Shown here: positions 32,726 to 42,094 of the stretch, in pieces | Layout: each line of letters starts with the position of its first letter | How positions within the stretch are numbered: the stretch's first letter is position 1 | NCBI GenBank assembly: GCA_025765595.1 | Contig: JAIVFH010000234.1 | Span: 1-42,094 of the forward strand | Direction of reading: 5' to 3' | Length of the DNA stretch: 42,094 nt | Source: Obelidium mucronatum | Taxonomy: Eukaryota; Chytridiomycota; Chytridiomycetes; Chytridiales; Chytriomycetaceae | Position numbers and translations under genes: made by a program | Notes under the pieces: model-generated | Databases searched by the model: none | What the model was told of the DNA's origin: nothing | Seen by the model: the letters and a program-made list of their open reading frames with translations, nothing else

Positions 32726-34661
32726 ATGGACGACCCCGTCGAGCCCGCCGACGCCATCGCCGCCGCCATCGCCGATGCGTGCGGCGTCAAAGAGCCGCAA
32801 GCCGACGCTCACGCGCAGCGGCTCGCGGCCGTCGAGGCAGAAACGGCGCAGCTGCGCCGAGACGTGGCGCTGCTGCAGACGCTGGTCGCGTCGCTGCGAG
32901 CCGCGGCGCCGACGCCGACCGACGCGTCGCATGCGCCGGCGCCCGCGTCGCCGCTCTGTAAACGCGCGCCGAGCGATGCCGACGCCGACGACGACGCCGA
33001 CGCCGACGCGAAGCGGCCGCTGCGCGTTGCGCGTGCGACTTCAACAACAACAACTTCGACAACAACAAAAGAAAAAGAAAAAGAAAAAGAAAAGAAGCCC
33101 GGCCACCAAACAACGCGGCGTCTGCAGATCATCCGCAGCCAGAGCAGCGCCACCGAGGACGACGACGACGACAACCCGCTCGAGTTCTCGGCGCCGCCGC
33201 CGCCGCTGCTGACTACCGGCGAGCCAAACACGGAAAACTACAGAGCTTGGACTGACATTGTGCGCATCCGTAAGTGCCCTCTTCCTCTTCTTCTAAAGTA
33301 AAAATTTGCATCATGCTCCCACTCACCCCCCCTTCTCGTCACACAGGCTACCCAAACTTCCAACGCGTCAGCCCCGCAATGTCAAAAGCTGCCCGCTACT
33401 TTCGCGAAGAACACAACCTGCAGCTTGTCCGTCTCGTTGCCCAGACCTCTCTCAAAGCAAACGTTACTTTAGCCATCCCTCAATTCATGCAGCACCGCTT
33501 TCTCAGATACATGGAAGACCTCTTTGTACAGCCCAACACTGGCATTTTCGGTGATAGAACGTGTCTTGTTGAACCGCATTCAGTGTCCAATTCTGCAAAA
33601 CAGCAACAACGAGCTGCAGTCCCCCCACAACCGTCCTATAACAACAGCAATCAAAACAACACAATCAATGCAAACAAGAAGCGTGTTCCGACTACCGCCA
33701 CTGATGGATACGCCTTTGTACCCCACCTGTCCATGGACAATCGTTCCTACAAGAGAGCAAAAGTAATGAACTACTTGCCAAACAATCATCAAAGTGATGC
33801 AAGTGGAACAGATGATTTTAGTAGTAGTAATCTTCGTAGATCTCGTGTCGGTGGTCTTGTTGGTGCTATTGCTCCTGCTGCTGAGGATGAGTATGCTTTT
33901 CATCATTCTCATTCTCATTTGGATGATGATGAGCATGTTTTGGAACCAAATGAAGATGGTGATTATGTTTTGAGTTCTGGGAGAAGAAATTCATTGGTTT
34001 CTCCCTTGTATGCGACTGTGATTAGTAAGAATGGGTTGAGATTGACGCGTTATAATGTGTATGTTTTGAAATTATACCGCTGAACCGCCGAAGGCGGTCG
34101 GTACCGCCGAAGGCGGTGAATTATTTTTTTTTATCTTTATGTACCGCCGAAGGCGGTGAATTATTTTTTTTATCTACTCTGCCACCGCAGGCGGCTATGT
34201 ACCGCCGAAGGCGGTGGATTATTTTTATTCCTCTTGGTTGAACCGCCAAAGGCGGTGTATTCTTTTTTTTATCTTCTCTGCCACTGCAATCGGCCGTGTA
34301 CCGCCGAAGGCGGTGAATTCTTTTTTCTCTTCTTTGCTTCACGCTTGCATTCTTCCACAACACCCATTCCAACAATACTCACAAACCTTCTCTTCTTTGA
34401 TTACACAGGATTATTCAAAAACTAATGAAAGAGTTCAAGATTCTTCCCAAAGAGGCACGCTCAGCCATCAAGCGAGGAGTCAAATGCTTCTTGCAGCATG
34501 AAATGCAGGATCAATATGAAGACTGCGTTATTGAAACTGACGATAAAGTACAGACGTATGGGATTCCAGATCATTTGGTTGGAGAATTCAAAACGTGGGC
34601 GTGTACAGAGCTTCAGAGATGTTTCCCGACATTGGAGGTTGCGGATAGAGATCAAGTATAG
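32726..34661 (+). CDS. Hypothetical protein with coiled coil, low-complexity linkers and long hairpin-bearing intron
   Basis: Three exons (32726-33269, 33347-34058, 34409-34661) with matching phases give 502 aa. I do not recognise the family. Residues about 28-60 look like a short coiled coil; 65-130 is Ala/Asp/Thr-rich, then a K-E repeat and basic Arg clusters. A folded part follows (about 175-245, with Y-P-N-F-Q-R-V and V-T-L-A-I-P-Q-F-M). A disordered Asn/Ser/His/Asp-rich stretch leads to the last exon, whose K-E-F-K-I-L-P-K-E-A-R-S-A-I-K-R-G looks helical. Composition and basic clusters suggest a nuclear protein. The second intron is 350 nt, several times the local norm, and filled with palindromes. 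Exon 1 is very GC- and CpG-rich up to about 33030. Confidence 0.6.
34059..34408 (+). other. Unusually long intron (GTATGT...TACACAG)
   Basis: The donor GTATGT at 34059 and acceptor at 34408 join phase 2 correctly; using the nearby GT at 34057 breaks the frame. At 350 nt it is far longer than other introns here (mostly 50-130 nt), owing to the inserted hairpin repeats. Confidence 0.6.
34084..34314 (+). repeat. Array of GC-rich palindromic hairpins inside an intron
   Basis: Six copies of the 15-mer ACCGCCGAAGGCGGT (stem ACCGCC/GGCGGT, loop GAA) start at 34084, 34103, 34143, 34201, 34242 (loop AAA) and 34300. Between some copies is a second hairpin-like unit of the form GCCACC-GCA-GGCGGC (about 34182-34196, with one A-C mismatch), seen in decayed form at about 34280-34294. 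Copies are separated by T-rich spacers, and two spacings are about 58 bases. The alternation recalls mobile double-hairpin elements known from chytrid-group mitochondrial genomes, but this is a nuclear intron. Confidence 0.8.
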
Positions 34662-34887
34662 ACGATCTTGTCTCTCTCTCTCTCTTTCTTTACGTTTACT
34701 TTTTTTGGATATTATTATGTGTTCCCTTCCCCGCCACTGCCATTTGTACGATATTCACTCCTAATTTCTTTTTTTATAGTTTTTGTTGTGGTTTTGGTTG
34801 TTGGTTTAGAATATTTATTGGAATTGATTTTAATTGGGTCTATTAACTCCTCTACTCCAATTTAATTTCTCTGTGAATCATAACAAT

Positions 34888-35643
34888 ATGGAAGTCCTTC
34901 CACCAGCGCCACCAAGCTATAACGCAACAGTCTCGGAGCCCATCCAAATCTCAACGTCACATGCTTTAATCGAGCGCAAAGATACTGTCCTGATCTCAAT
35001 CAAACCGCAACCAGCGGAAGTCCGCGCGCAAGTCCGCGTTGTTTGCGTTGTTGATCTGTTGAGTCCTTGCGAGCCCAATTAAAATGATCAACTAAATCAC
35101 CTCCCATCACTTCTTTTGCTTGTTAGATCTGGGTCGATGGATGATCCTGTTGATGTCGCTCCAGCAACAGCAGGTGGAGTACGAGAGAGTGACGGCTTGA
35201 CCACATTAGATATCGTCAAGGTGAACAAACAAACAACAACATCGAAAAAAAGATCTCGCTATACTACTTTTCCAAAATAATCAAATTCATGGTCGTTTTA
35301 TTTATTTTTTTATTAATTTTTTTTCACCAATTTAGCATGCAGTAAAGACAATCATCATGTCACTTGAGGAAACGGATTCTCTGTCGATTATTTCCTTTTC
35401 AGATGATTCGAAAATTGAATTGCCAATGACGTTGATGACGCGGAGTACTACTGCCGCTACAACCGGTGTTTCTGGAAGGATGAGGGCGTTGGCTGTTGTG
35501 GATGCGATGCATGCCGATGGGAGTACTAATATTTGGGCAGGGTTGGATACGGCGTTGGATGTGTTGAATTCTGTGGCGGGGAATGTTGGGAGTGAAGCGA
35601 GTGTGGATGCGATCTTGTTGTTTACAGATGGTTTGATTTAGTT

Positions 35644-35705
<62 letters not shown>

Positions 35706-35951
35706 GGTTTTTTGGTTGTACAACCTTGCATTCACACACACACACACATAAAACAGGTCAACCCAATATCAGACCTCCAGCAGGCGAGCTTGCAATGTTG
35801 AAGAAGCGAAAGGAAAAAAAGTTTGGCGGACAGTTGCCATGTATCGTGAATACATTTGGATTTGGATACAGTTTGGATAGTGAATTGCTCAATAGCTTGG
35901 CTGTTTGTGGGAATGGAAGTTTTGCTTTTATTCCAGATGCAGGTATACAGA

Positions 35952-35987
<36 letters not shown>

Positions 35988-37627
35988 ATGTTATATGGAA
36001 TGCTAAAAAAAAAGAACGCATTTTTTATACAAACCAAGGCTTCGTTGGAACCGTGTTTGTGGATGCTGCCTGCAACCTGCTCTCATCGTCGCTCAAATCG
36101 ATTCACGTGAAACTGGAGCCACAGAATGGGGCACAAATTCAACTATGTAAAGACAATACGCTTCTATTTGGAAATCATCCTGTCTCCCCGATTGTGGATC
36201 CTTTAGCAGCAGCACCGGCGGTCCGAACGTCCCGCTCCACACGTATTGACACTGCGCACATGAATGATTCGGGCGCTGAATTGCAGTTGGGATCTGTTCA
36301 GTGTGGACAAGCCAAAGATATTCTGGTTCAGGTTGGGAAACTGCCGAGTACTGCAAGAACCGACTACTTGAAGGTGACTGTGTCTTATGTACCCCTTGAT
36401 GGAACTGGCCGTAGCGCAACCGCGAGCGTTGCAGTTTCTGCGCGGGGCGGGGGTGACGAGGCGGTGGATCGTGTCGCGGGACAGTGGTGTCGGTTATACG
36501 CGGTCGATAAAATCATGGAATGCTTCGACTTGGCTAAAGCCAAAGACTTTGCTGGCGCATCTGAGACAATCAAGACGGCGATTGCGGATATAAAGAAAGT
36601 ATGGGCAAAAGTTTCGGATGCTGAAGAAAAGAGGCGTGTCAAGGAGCTCCTTGTTGACTTGGAAGGACAAGTTGTGGAAGCCTTGTTGGAGCCGTATTTC
36701 AACAAGTGGGGAATGCATTACTTGCTATCCTTATCCAACGCGCATCGGTTACAGCAGTGTAATAATTTCAAAGATCCCGGTGTCCAAGTGTATCAGACAC
36801 CTCTGTTTGAGAACTTGCGTGATGAAATCAACGAAATCTTTTTGAAGTTGCCGAATCCAAAGCCAAGTCAAAGAGCGCCACCTCCCTATTCGAGTTCCAG
36901 TTCGAGTTCTACTTCGGTTGCTAGGAGTTCGGCATCGAATTCTGTTAGGGCGGCAACTCCGGTTCGGGCTCCTTCACCAACTATTGACATGAGCAGATAC
37001 TACAGCGCTGGGCGCGTTTGCTTTTCTGGTGATTGTTTCATTACACTGGCAGACAAATCAACGATCCCAGTCAAGTCTCTTCAAAAGGGAATCCGAGTAT
37101 TATCTCAGAACGCCAACCATTCCGCCAAAGTCCATTGTATTGTGATATCTCGCCTGGATTCTTCCCCAGTTTCAACATCAAGTCAAACCCAGCTGATTCT
37201 ATTAAAGAACAGTGGGTTAATCATCACTCCATATCATCCAGTTCAAAGAAACGGAACATGGTCATTCCCGTGCAACTTGCCAGACGCCGAGGAATACACT
37301 AAACAGGACGTCAATGCGGTTTACAGCTTGATTCTGAGTGAAATGGAATGCTTGGACGGAGACGCCTGCACATGTGGAAAGAAAATCCAATACGGGCCTT
37401 CGGTTTTTATAAATGGAGACCTTTGTGCAGCGTTGGGTCATGGGATGGGAGACGATCAAGTCGAGGAGAGTGTTATTGGGCATGAGTACTTTGCGTGTCG
37501 TGAAAGGGTTCTTGAGGATGTAATTCAAGGGCAGGGGTATGAATTTGGGGTTGTGGAGTGTCAGGGAGTGATGCGGAAGAGAGTAGGAGGTGATGTGTCT
37601 TTGATTGATGGTATGGTGATTGTTTGA
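34888..37627 (+). CDS. VWA-Hint (Vint-type) protein
   Basis: Five exons (34888-35057, 35127-35220, 35336-35630, 35757-35942, 36039-37627) give 777 aa. A short Pro-rich N-terminus leads to a von Willebrand A domain (about 45-250) with MIDAS D56-x-S-G-S assembled across intron 1, plus D-G-S-T-N-I and L-L-F-T-D-G later. An all-beta/helical middle follows (about 250-500), then a Ser-rich linker. A Vint/Hint domain (about 576-760) starts C-F-S-G-D-C, with block-B I-T-P-Y-H-P-V and L-G-H-G-M near its end. Such proteins occur in fungi and protists; the Hint fold may self-process at its first Cys (576), or the domain may have become structural. No signal peptide is visible, so it is probably cytosolic. 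Introns 3 and 4 contain pure G runs of 49 and 31 nt. Confidence 0.82.
35655..35703 (+). repeat. Poly-G run, 49 nt, in intron 3 of the VWA-Hint gene
   Basis: An uninterrupted run of G begins 24 nt after the GTTTGA donor (35631) and is followed by a GT-rich stretch and a (CA)n tract. It can form stable G-quadruplex structures in the transcript, as the G-rich strand is the sense strand. Confidence 0.85.
35955..35985 (+). repeat. Poly-G run, 31 nt, in intron 4 of the VWA-Hint gene
   Basis: A second sense-strand G run starts 12 nt after the GTATAC donor (35943). It lies only 250 bases from the first run. Its length may be inexact, because such tracts are hard to sequence. Confidence 0.85.
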
Positions 37628-37852
37628 TGTGAATATCTATGCAAATATTAGTCTCAGTATCAGACTGATGGAAAATGCTTCGCTCTTTTCTTATAACATA
37701 TGCAAATATATAGTTGTTTTTTTTTTTGGACACTTGCAATGTCAGTATCGGACTTGTGGAGCAAGGCTGTAAGGTGAACAAACGATACTGATACTTGAAT
37801 TTTTGAAAATTATAGTACAATCAGAACAGAAACAGATGTATTCGCCCTTCAA

Positions 37853-37924
37853 GGGGTTATAGCTCAGTGGTAGAGCGCCTGGTTCGCATCCATGAGGCCG
37901 AGGGTTCAATCCCCTCTGACTCCA
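37853..37924 (+). tRNA. tRNA-Ala(CGC)
   Basis: A 72-nt cloverleaf: acceptor GGGGTTA/TGACTCC with two G-U pairs, D arm GCTC/GAGC, anticodon stem CCTGG/CCATG (one C-T mismatch) with loop TTCGCAT, anticodon CGC, and T arm GAGGG-TTCAATC-CCCTC. The discriminator is A, and A and B boxes are intact. The identity follows from the anticodon and the general resemblance to tRNA-Ala. Confidence 0.85.
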
Positions 37925-38008
37925 TTTTGGAAAAAAAGAAGTTAAAATCCAAAATGATCACACATTTCTTCTCTTCCTTCGTGTTACGCAGAATGGTGGT
38001 AATTCTAC

Positions 38009-40592
38009 CTAATCTATTGAAACACCAACTTCCCACTCTGTATACATTTTCATCCACTCATCTTCGATATCTTCAATCGATGGCTTGCTTTTTCCATCAC
38101 TGCCTCCGTTCGCTTCTTGTACCAGCGACAATCCCCACCACCGTCGAGATGACAGCCACTCGTAGCCCCAGCCGCTTCCCCATAAATCATCATCCCCACC
38201 GTGCCAATAGCTCTTGTGTGGAAAAGGCACAAACTCGATTCTCCTGCCAGATTCATCTCCGCCAACCACCAAACGAACAGTTTCTTTCGTTGATGTATTC
38301 GGGTTCAGTCTTTCTGTGAAGAGAAAGTATCTAGGTTCAACTGCTGTTTGTGGTGTTGTTGCCATAGTAACGTTTTCGCCGTCGTGCCATCCAAGATATG
38401 GAATATAATGTCGTTTGTCACGGGATGATAATTTTGCATCGATATCTGCGTGATTGCGTCGTTCAGTTAGTAAGTAGCAGCAAAGTTTGACTTGGAACAC
38501 ATACCCAAAATGAGGCTTGCAAACTCAACTTTCCAAACCCGCTTGCTGTCCCCAGTCACATCGGCAAAGGTTCCACAAAGTTTTGCAATCAGCACATTCA
38601 CCAGAAGCACAACGCACATGAAACAGTATCCTAGGAACACTGCTTGAGTAAACAGGGGAGTTGAGCTTCCTCTAAAGTCATCATAGACCACATCGTTGAA
38701 AAGAAACCGAACAACCCAGACAAAAGATCCAGGATATGTCTGCCAGTCTGTGTTTGGCGGAGACAGTGTGGTGTTTCCCTGCATTTGGAGAAATAATGTG
38801 GCGCTGACACCGAGGGTAATGCTGAGGTACAACCAAAGCCACTGGACCAAATCCTGCATCAAAACGCGCTTGAAAACGACGACAAGAGGACCCGTTGTTT
38901 CGAACCCCTTCGCGAAGGACAAAAGATGGAGGTAACTCAATATAATGGAGATTCCAAAGACAATATTCTCTATTGCCAAGATGATTACATCTTGAGATGG
39001 AAAGAGAGCAGGGGCTGGGAACCGCAGCAGAGGGAGGGCAATGAGAGTCAGGAGTGTAAATGTCCATTGCCCAATAATTTCGAGGGATCGTGGCCCGGTG
39101 CAGTAGTGATAGATTTGATGTGCGAAATCTTTAAAGCGAAGTCGAAAGCCACGAACTTCCCCAATAAGCATGATAGCAGCAAGTATTATGGATAGAACTT
39201 CAGATATGAAGCGGACTGTTTCTCCAGGTGAAGAGAAGGAGTATGTTTTCCGTTCAGAGTGGGACACGGGTTGAAGAGAGATTGCAACCGTCAAAAACAG
39301 GGTGAATGCAATGGCTGTGATGAATCGAATGAGAAACAGTTTCCGCGCATAGAGAACCCATTTCCATTTCAAAAGAGAATCGACAATTGTATGGGTGATG
39401 ACTTCCTTGTCTTGATTCATTACTGCAAGTTCAATGACACAGGATGGGGTTTCGCGGAGCATTGAATGCGGCTCGTGCTCCAAGAGTGGGTCTATTTCAT
39501 TGATGGGGATTCGGAATGTACTCTCCATCCCAAAAGTCCAAATCTGTTGCTTCATTTTTTCTAATGCTGCAACATGACCGCGGGCAATCGCAAGCTGAAG
39601 TGGTGTAAGATGGTCGATGTTCCGTTCCTTGGTAATGTTGATTTGAGTGGTCCCGGCCTTCAAATCTGCCGCGTTTTTTGCAACAAGATAATCATACACA
39701 TGAAAATGCCCATGGTAAGCGAGAATATGAAGGACGTTGTTTTGGTATTGATCCACAGTCGTCACATCGGCAGGATCGTATTCGTTCTCAACCAAAAAGT
39801 GAAGAATCTTGTCCTTGTAAGAAGCGGCGGCAAAATGAAGAATCGATTGACCGTAGTACGTCTTTCCCCGCCCTTTTTGGTTGTCTAAGATGCTTCTGTT
39901 TCGAACCAACGGCTTCATTCCTTTCTTTTTGCTGACTAGTCGATTTTCGTAGTACGGACTTTTGAATTCTGATCCAATGGCTAGAATGTTGTTGACTTTG
40001 GCTCTACAGAAAGTAGTTTAGCGTTGGTTGTGGGTGGTACTCAATGTGTCTTAATACCCATGCTGTATTAGAAACTCCACAATCTCCAGGTCACCAATCT
40101 CGCTCTTGACTACAGATAAATGAAGCGCTGTTTGGCCCAAGTATCTTCCCTTACGGTACTGGTAATGACGTCAGAACTTGGGTGTCGAAAAAGAAACGTG
40201 TAACCAACCCCTTCATTGATCAGCTCTGGAAACGTAGCAACAATCCACTTGATACAGTCTTTGTATCCATTCAAACACGCCACATGGAGGATCGTTTCGC
40301 CATTCGATCCCCGTTCACACAGTCCGCGAGGACCCAAATTGGTCCCCGCCTCAGTGATGAAATCCTGGGTTGAAAAGCGAGCCAAGAGTTCCAAGTTGCC
40401 GCTCTTGGCAGCTTGCCATAAATTGTTGTCGTTGAAGAGTGAGGATCTTGCTGCCGAGTGGATAAACAGCTGTTTGTGTTTGAGGGCTGAGGAGACGGAA
40501 ATCATCGTGCCAGTGCGCAGACTCTGATTCGCGAGAAGGTGGCCGTCCTTTGAATCTTCAAAGGATGTCGATGGAGACGGATCAATCATCAT
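38009..40592 (-). CDS. Ankyrin-repeat ion channel, TRP (TRPV/TRPA)-like
   Basis: Four minus-strand exons (40592-40209, 40149-40058, 40003-38505, 38445-38009) give 803 aa. Five or so ankyrin repeats span about 50-270 (L-L-A-R-F, G-E-T-I-L-H-V-A-C-L-N-G, G-Q-T-A-L-H-L-S, G-Q-S-I-L-H-F-A-A, N-N-V-L-H-I-L-A-Y-H-G, L-T-P-L-Q-L-A-I-A-R-G). Six hydrophobic segments (about 345-640) follow with a re-entrant pore-like region before the last one (F-V-W-V-V-R-F-L-F-N-D-V-V-Y-D-D-F). The end of the last helix, L-V-N-V-L-I-A-K-L, is typical of TRP channels. It should be a cation channel gated by chemical, thermal or mechanical cues. The C-terminal 145 residues form an unrecognised Trp-rich domain (seven Trp within about 60 residues). 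Confidence 0.8.
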
Positions 40593-40638
40593 TCAAATCG
40601 TTTTTTATTTTTCAACCGCACAAGCCCTTAACGCAGAG

Positions 40639-42053
40639 TCAACTCAAATAAGTTGGAAGCTTCTTCAAATCTGTTGGCAAAACAAGCGCGTTTCCCTCGA
40701 TACTGAACATGACACTTTCAGAATAAAACTCCCGCCACAAACTCTCCACTGCCAACTCCCTCCCTGTTCCCGTCTCCAAAACGTGGCAAAGTCTGTCCAT
40801 TGCCACTGGAGTTTTAACAGCCATCAACGCAGCTGTTAGAATCTGGATCCAAAAGCAGGCATACGTCATTCCTCGATGCTGTGCCCAAACACTTGGATCT
40901 TTTGATTCACTTGAAGTCTTTGTCGGAGTCGCTTTCTCAAAATACGCGTCGATGCCATCCAATATACGGTTCGTTCCTTCAGGACGACGGAGCCCTTTCT
41001 GTTTGACGGATGTGATGTGGAGGAAAATGAATCGGAGGTATATTCCGTGAGAAAGGAACTGGGAGCGTTGCATTTGGGATGGAAGCCAAAAATCGTGACT
41101 CTGCATTCGAGGAATAGAGCTGAAGCTGAACTATGCGAATCTTGGGAAAGAAGCATATCAAGTTCCTTATGGGCTGCAATTATTTTCGAGATTTCGAGAG
41201 AGATTATTTCGGGGCTCTGTTTGAGTGGGGTGGGTGACTTTGTTTGTTCTTGAGCACTGTTGGTAGAAACGTCAAACCAGCCGGTGAAGAAGGAGAAGCC
41301 TTTGCTCTTGACGGGGGCAGCAGCAAAAACGATTGAAGCCACAGATTGTCCTGCTTCCGTCAAGCTCATGTACGAAGGTAGCGGCCGTTTGTTTGGCAGA
41401 ACAAATTGCTCTTTTGCTTTCGGGGTCATTATAACGTCCTTATCGTAATGCAGCGTCCAAAGACCAGACCACATAAGAAACGGGTTGGCAAGAAGAAATT
41501 CAGGAAATTCAGTGGGATTTGGGGCGCGTTTGACTTTGTCGGTATATTCTTGCAAGGCAATGTGAATATACTGGCACCAGAAAATGGACATGGTGCTGTT
41601 TTTTTTGAACACGTTAGTTTGGATGCAGGCAGGGGTGGAATACATACATATGATAAGTGTTCCTAACTTTTGAGCCCGCTGCCTTGAAAAAAGCCTTCAA
41701 TTTCTCCAAGAACAAGGAAACCGAAGCAGAATTATCCAATCCATCGCGTTGAGCCTGCAACAAGATCAAGAACCCAATGCGCAAATGCGCGCGATGATCG
41801 AACGGAGTCACATCTCCACGATCGAAATCAAGCAGAAACTTTTCTGGGTCCAAGGGAAAGTCTCTTCCATCTTGAACCTTTGATTCAAGCACATCGCGAG
41901 ATGGAATTCCACCATCCGACACTTGGAGTGCAGAGAGCAGCAGCAGCAGTAGTTGTAGAAGAAGACCCAAATAATGAAAGCCCCATGTTCCTCTGAGTTT
42001 CTCGCCGTGTCTTGAGAGAGCTACACAGCCATTCAAGACCTTCATACAACCCA
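40639..42053 (-). CDS. Hypothetical protein with F-D-H-R-A-H-L-R motif; 5' end and last intron unresolved
   Basis: Minus strand. The frame around 41900-41640 reads D-P-E-K-F-L-L-D-F ... P-F-D-H-R-A-H-L-R-I-G-F-L-I-L, then R-N-T-Y-H. A GTATGT donor there and an AACAG acceptor join it in phase to I-T-M-S-I-F-W-C-Q-Y-I-H-I-A. The H-R-x-H-L-R ... Y-H-x-T pairing is reminiscent of a small helical family of unknown function found in bacteria and fungi, but I cannot name it. The rest contains F-V-L-P-N-K-R-P-L-P-S and a second region near the end, R-I-L-D-G-I-D-A-Y-F-E-K, in another frame, so one more intron exists whose sites I could not fix (alternatives of about 42 or 88 nt). No clear ATG; the start given is only an upper bound. 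It may be fused to the Arl fragment. Confidence 0.4.
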
Positions 42054-42094
42054 TCCCCAGATATCGCACAGCACCCAACAATCGACCATTTCAC
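41885..42094 (-). CDS. Arf/Arl small GTPase, C-terminal fragment (partial)
   Basis: The minus-strand frame is open from the right edge of the window. Its first residues, W-S-I-V-G-C-C-A-I-S-G-D-G-L-Y-E-G-L-E-W-L, match the C-terminal block of Arf-family GTPases, containing the C-A-x-S/T-G base-contacting loop and the last helix; it is closest in feel to Arl5/Arl2. After the helix a Ser/Thr/Ala-rich tail runs to a TGA at 41885-41887. Everything N-terminal, including the nucleotide-binding P loop, lies outside the window. The tail is unusual for Arf proteins, so an intron may remove it and join to the next frame. Confidence 0.5.
   Translation of the reverse strand: MKWSIVGCCAISGDGLYEGLEWLCSSLKTRRETQRNMGLSLFGSSSTTTAAAALCTPSVGWWNSISRCA

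Noticed and set aside
32657..33231. Long antisense and alternate-frame ORFs over the GC-rich exon at 32726
   Set aside because: GC-rich sequence lacks stop codons by chance, and the translations are Arg/Ala/Ser low-complexity.
34084..34314. CRISPR-like array
   Set aside because: The repeats are only 15 nt, perfectly palindromic, with T-rich spacers of similar sequence in a eukaryotic intron; this is not a CRISPR structure.
34156..34425. Open frames of 84-95 aa over the hairpin intron on both strands
   Set aside because: Their translations simply repeat the palindromic units and T-rich spacers. The region is explained as an intron between exons in matching phase.
35732..36037. Proline-rich ORFs antisense to the poly-G introns
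   Set aside because: Poly-proline comes from reading the C strand of the G tracts.

Overview
The window looks like nuclear DNA of an early-diverging fungus, most likely a chytrid. The reasons are short GT-AG introns (mostly about 50-130 nt, often with a CTAAC-type branch site), fungal protein families, and animal-like membrane proteins that such fungi are known to keep (class C GPCR, ankyrin-TRP channel, cytochrome b561-like protein). This is inferred from gene content; no species assignment was possible. Exon boundaries were worked out by hand from reading frame, splice consensus and family conservation.

Left part (1-20.5 kb) is mostly housekeeping. It holds a C2H2 zinc-finger fragment (+), a START-like lipid-binding protein (+), a cytochrome b561-like protein (+), a neutral ceramidase (-), tRNA-Lys (-), glucosidase II beta subunit (+), an Mdm1/SNX13-like membrane-tethered sorting nexin (+), a class C GPCR (-), an SQ-rich hypothetical protein (+), an R-SNARE with a 9-nt microexon (-), an RsmB/NSUN-type RNA m5C methyltransferase (-) and a DDX41 helicase (+). 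Several genes serve the endomembrane system, but nothing suggests co-regulated clusters.

Middle part (20.6-32.2 kb) is an accessory region built from eight copies of a universal-stress-protein (USP)-like family. Two are canonical and divergently transcribed, two carry the same intron position but lost part of the fold, three are intronless, lack the ATP motif and share a new C-terminal tail, and one is frame-shifted. A hypothetical membrane protein sits inside the cluster. So do a clean 267-bp MITE with TTA target duplication and a 3-kb gene-poor stretch bounded by TIR-like sequences.

Right part (32.7-42.1 kb) contains an unrecognised nuclear-looking protein whose long intron is packed with GC-rich palindromic hairpins, a VWA-Hint (Vint) protein whose introns hold 49-nt and 31-nt pure G runs, tRNA-Ala (+), an ankyrin-TRP-like channel (-), and at the right edge an Arf/Arl C-terminal fragment joined to or overlapping an unrecognised protein (-).
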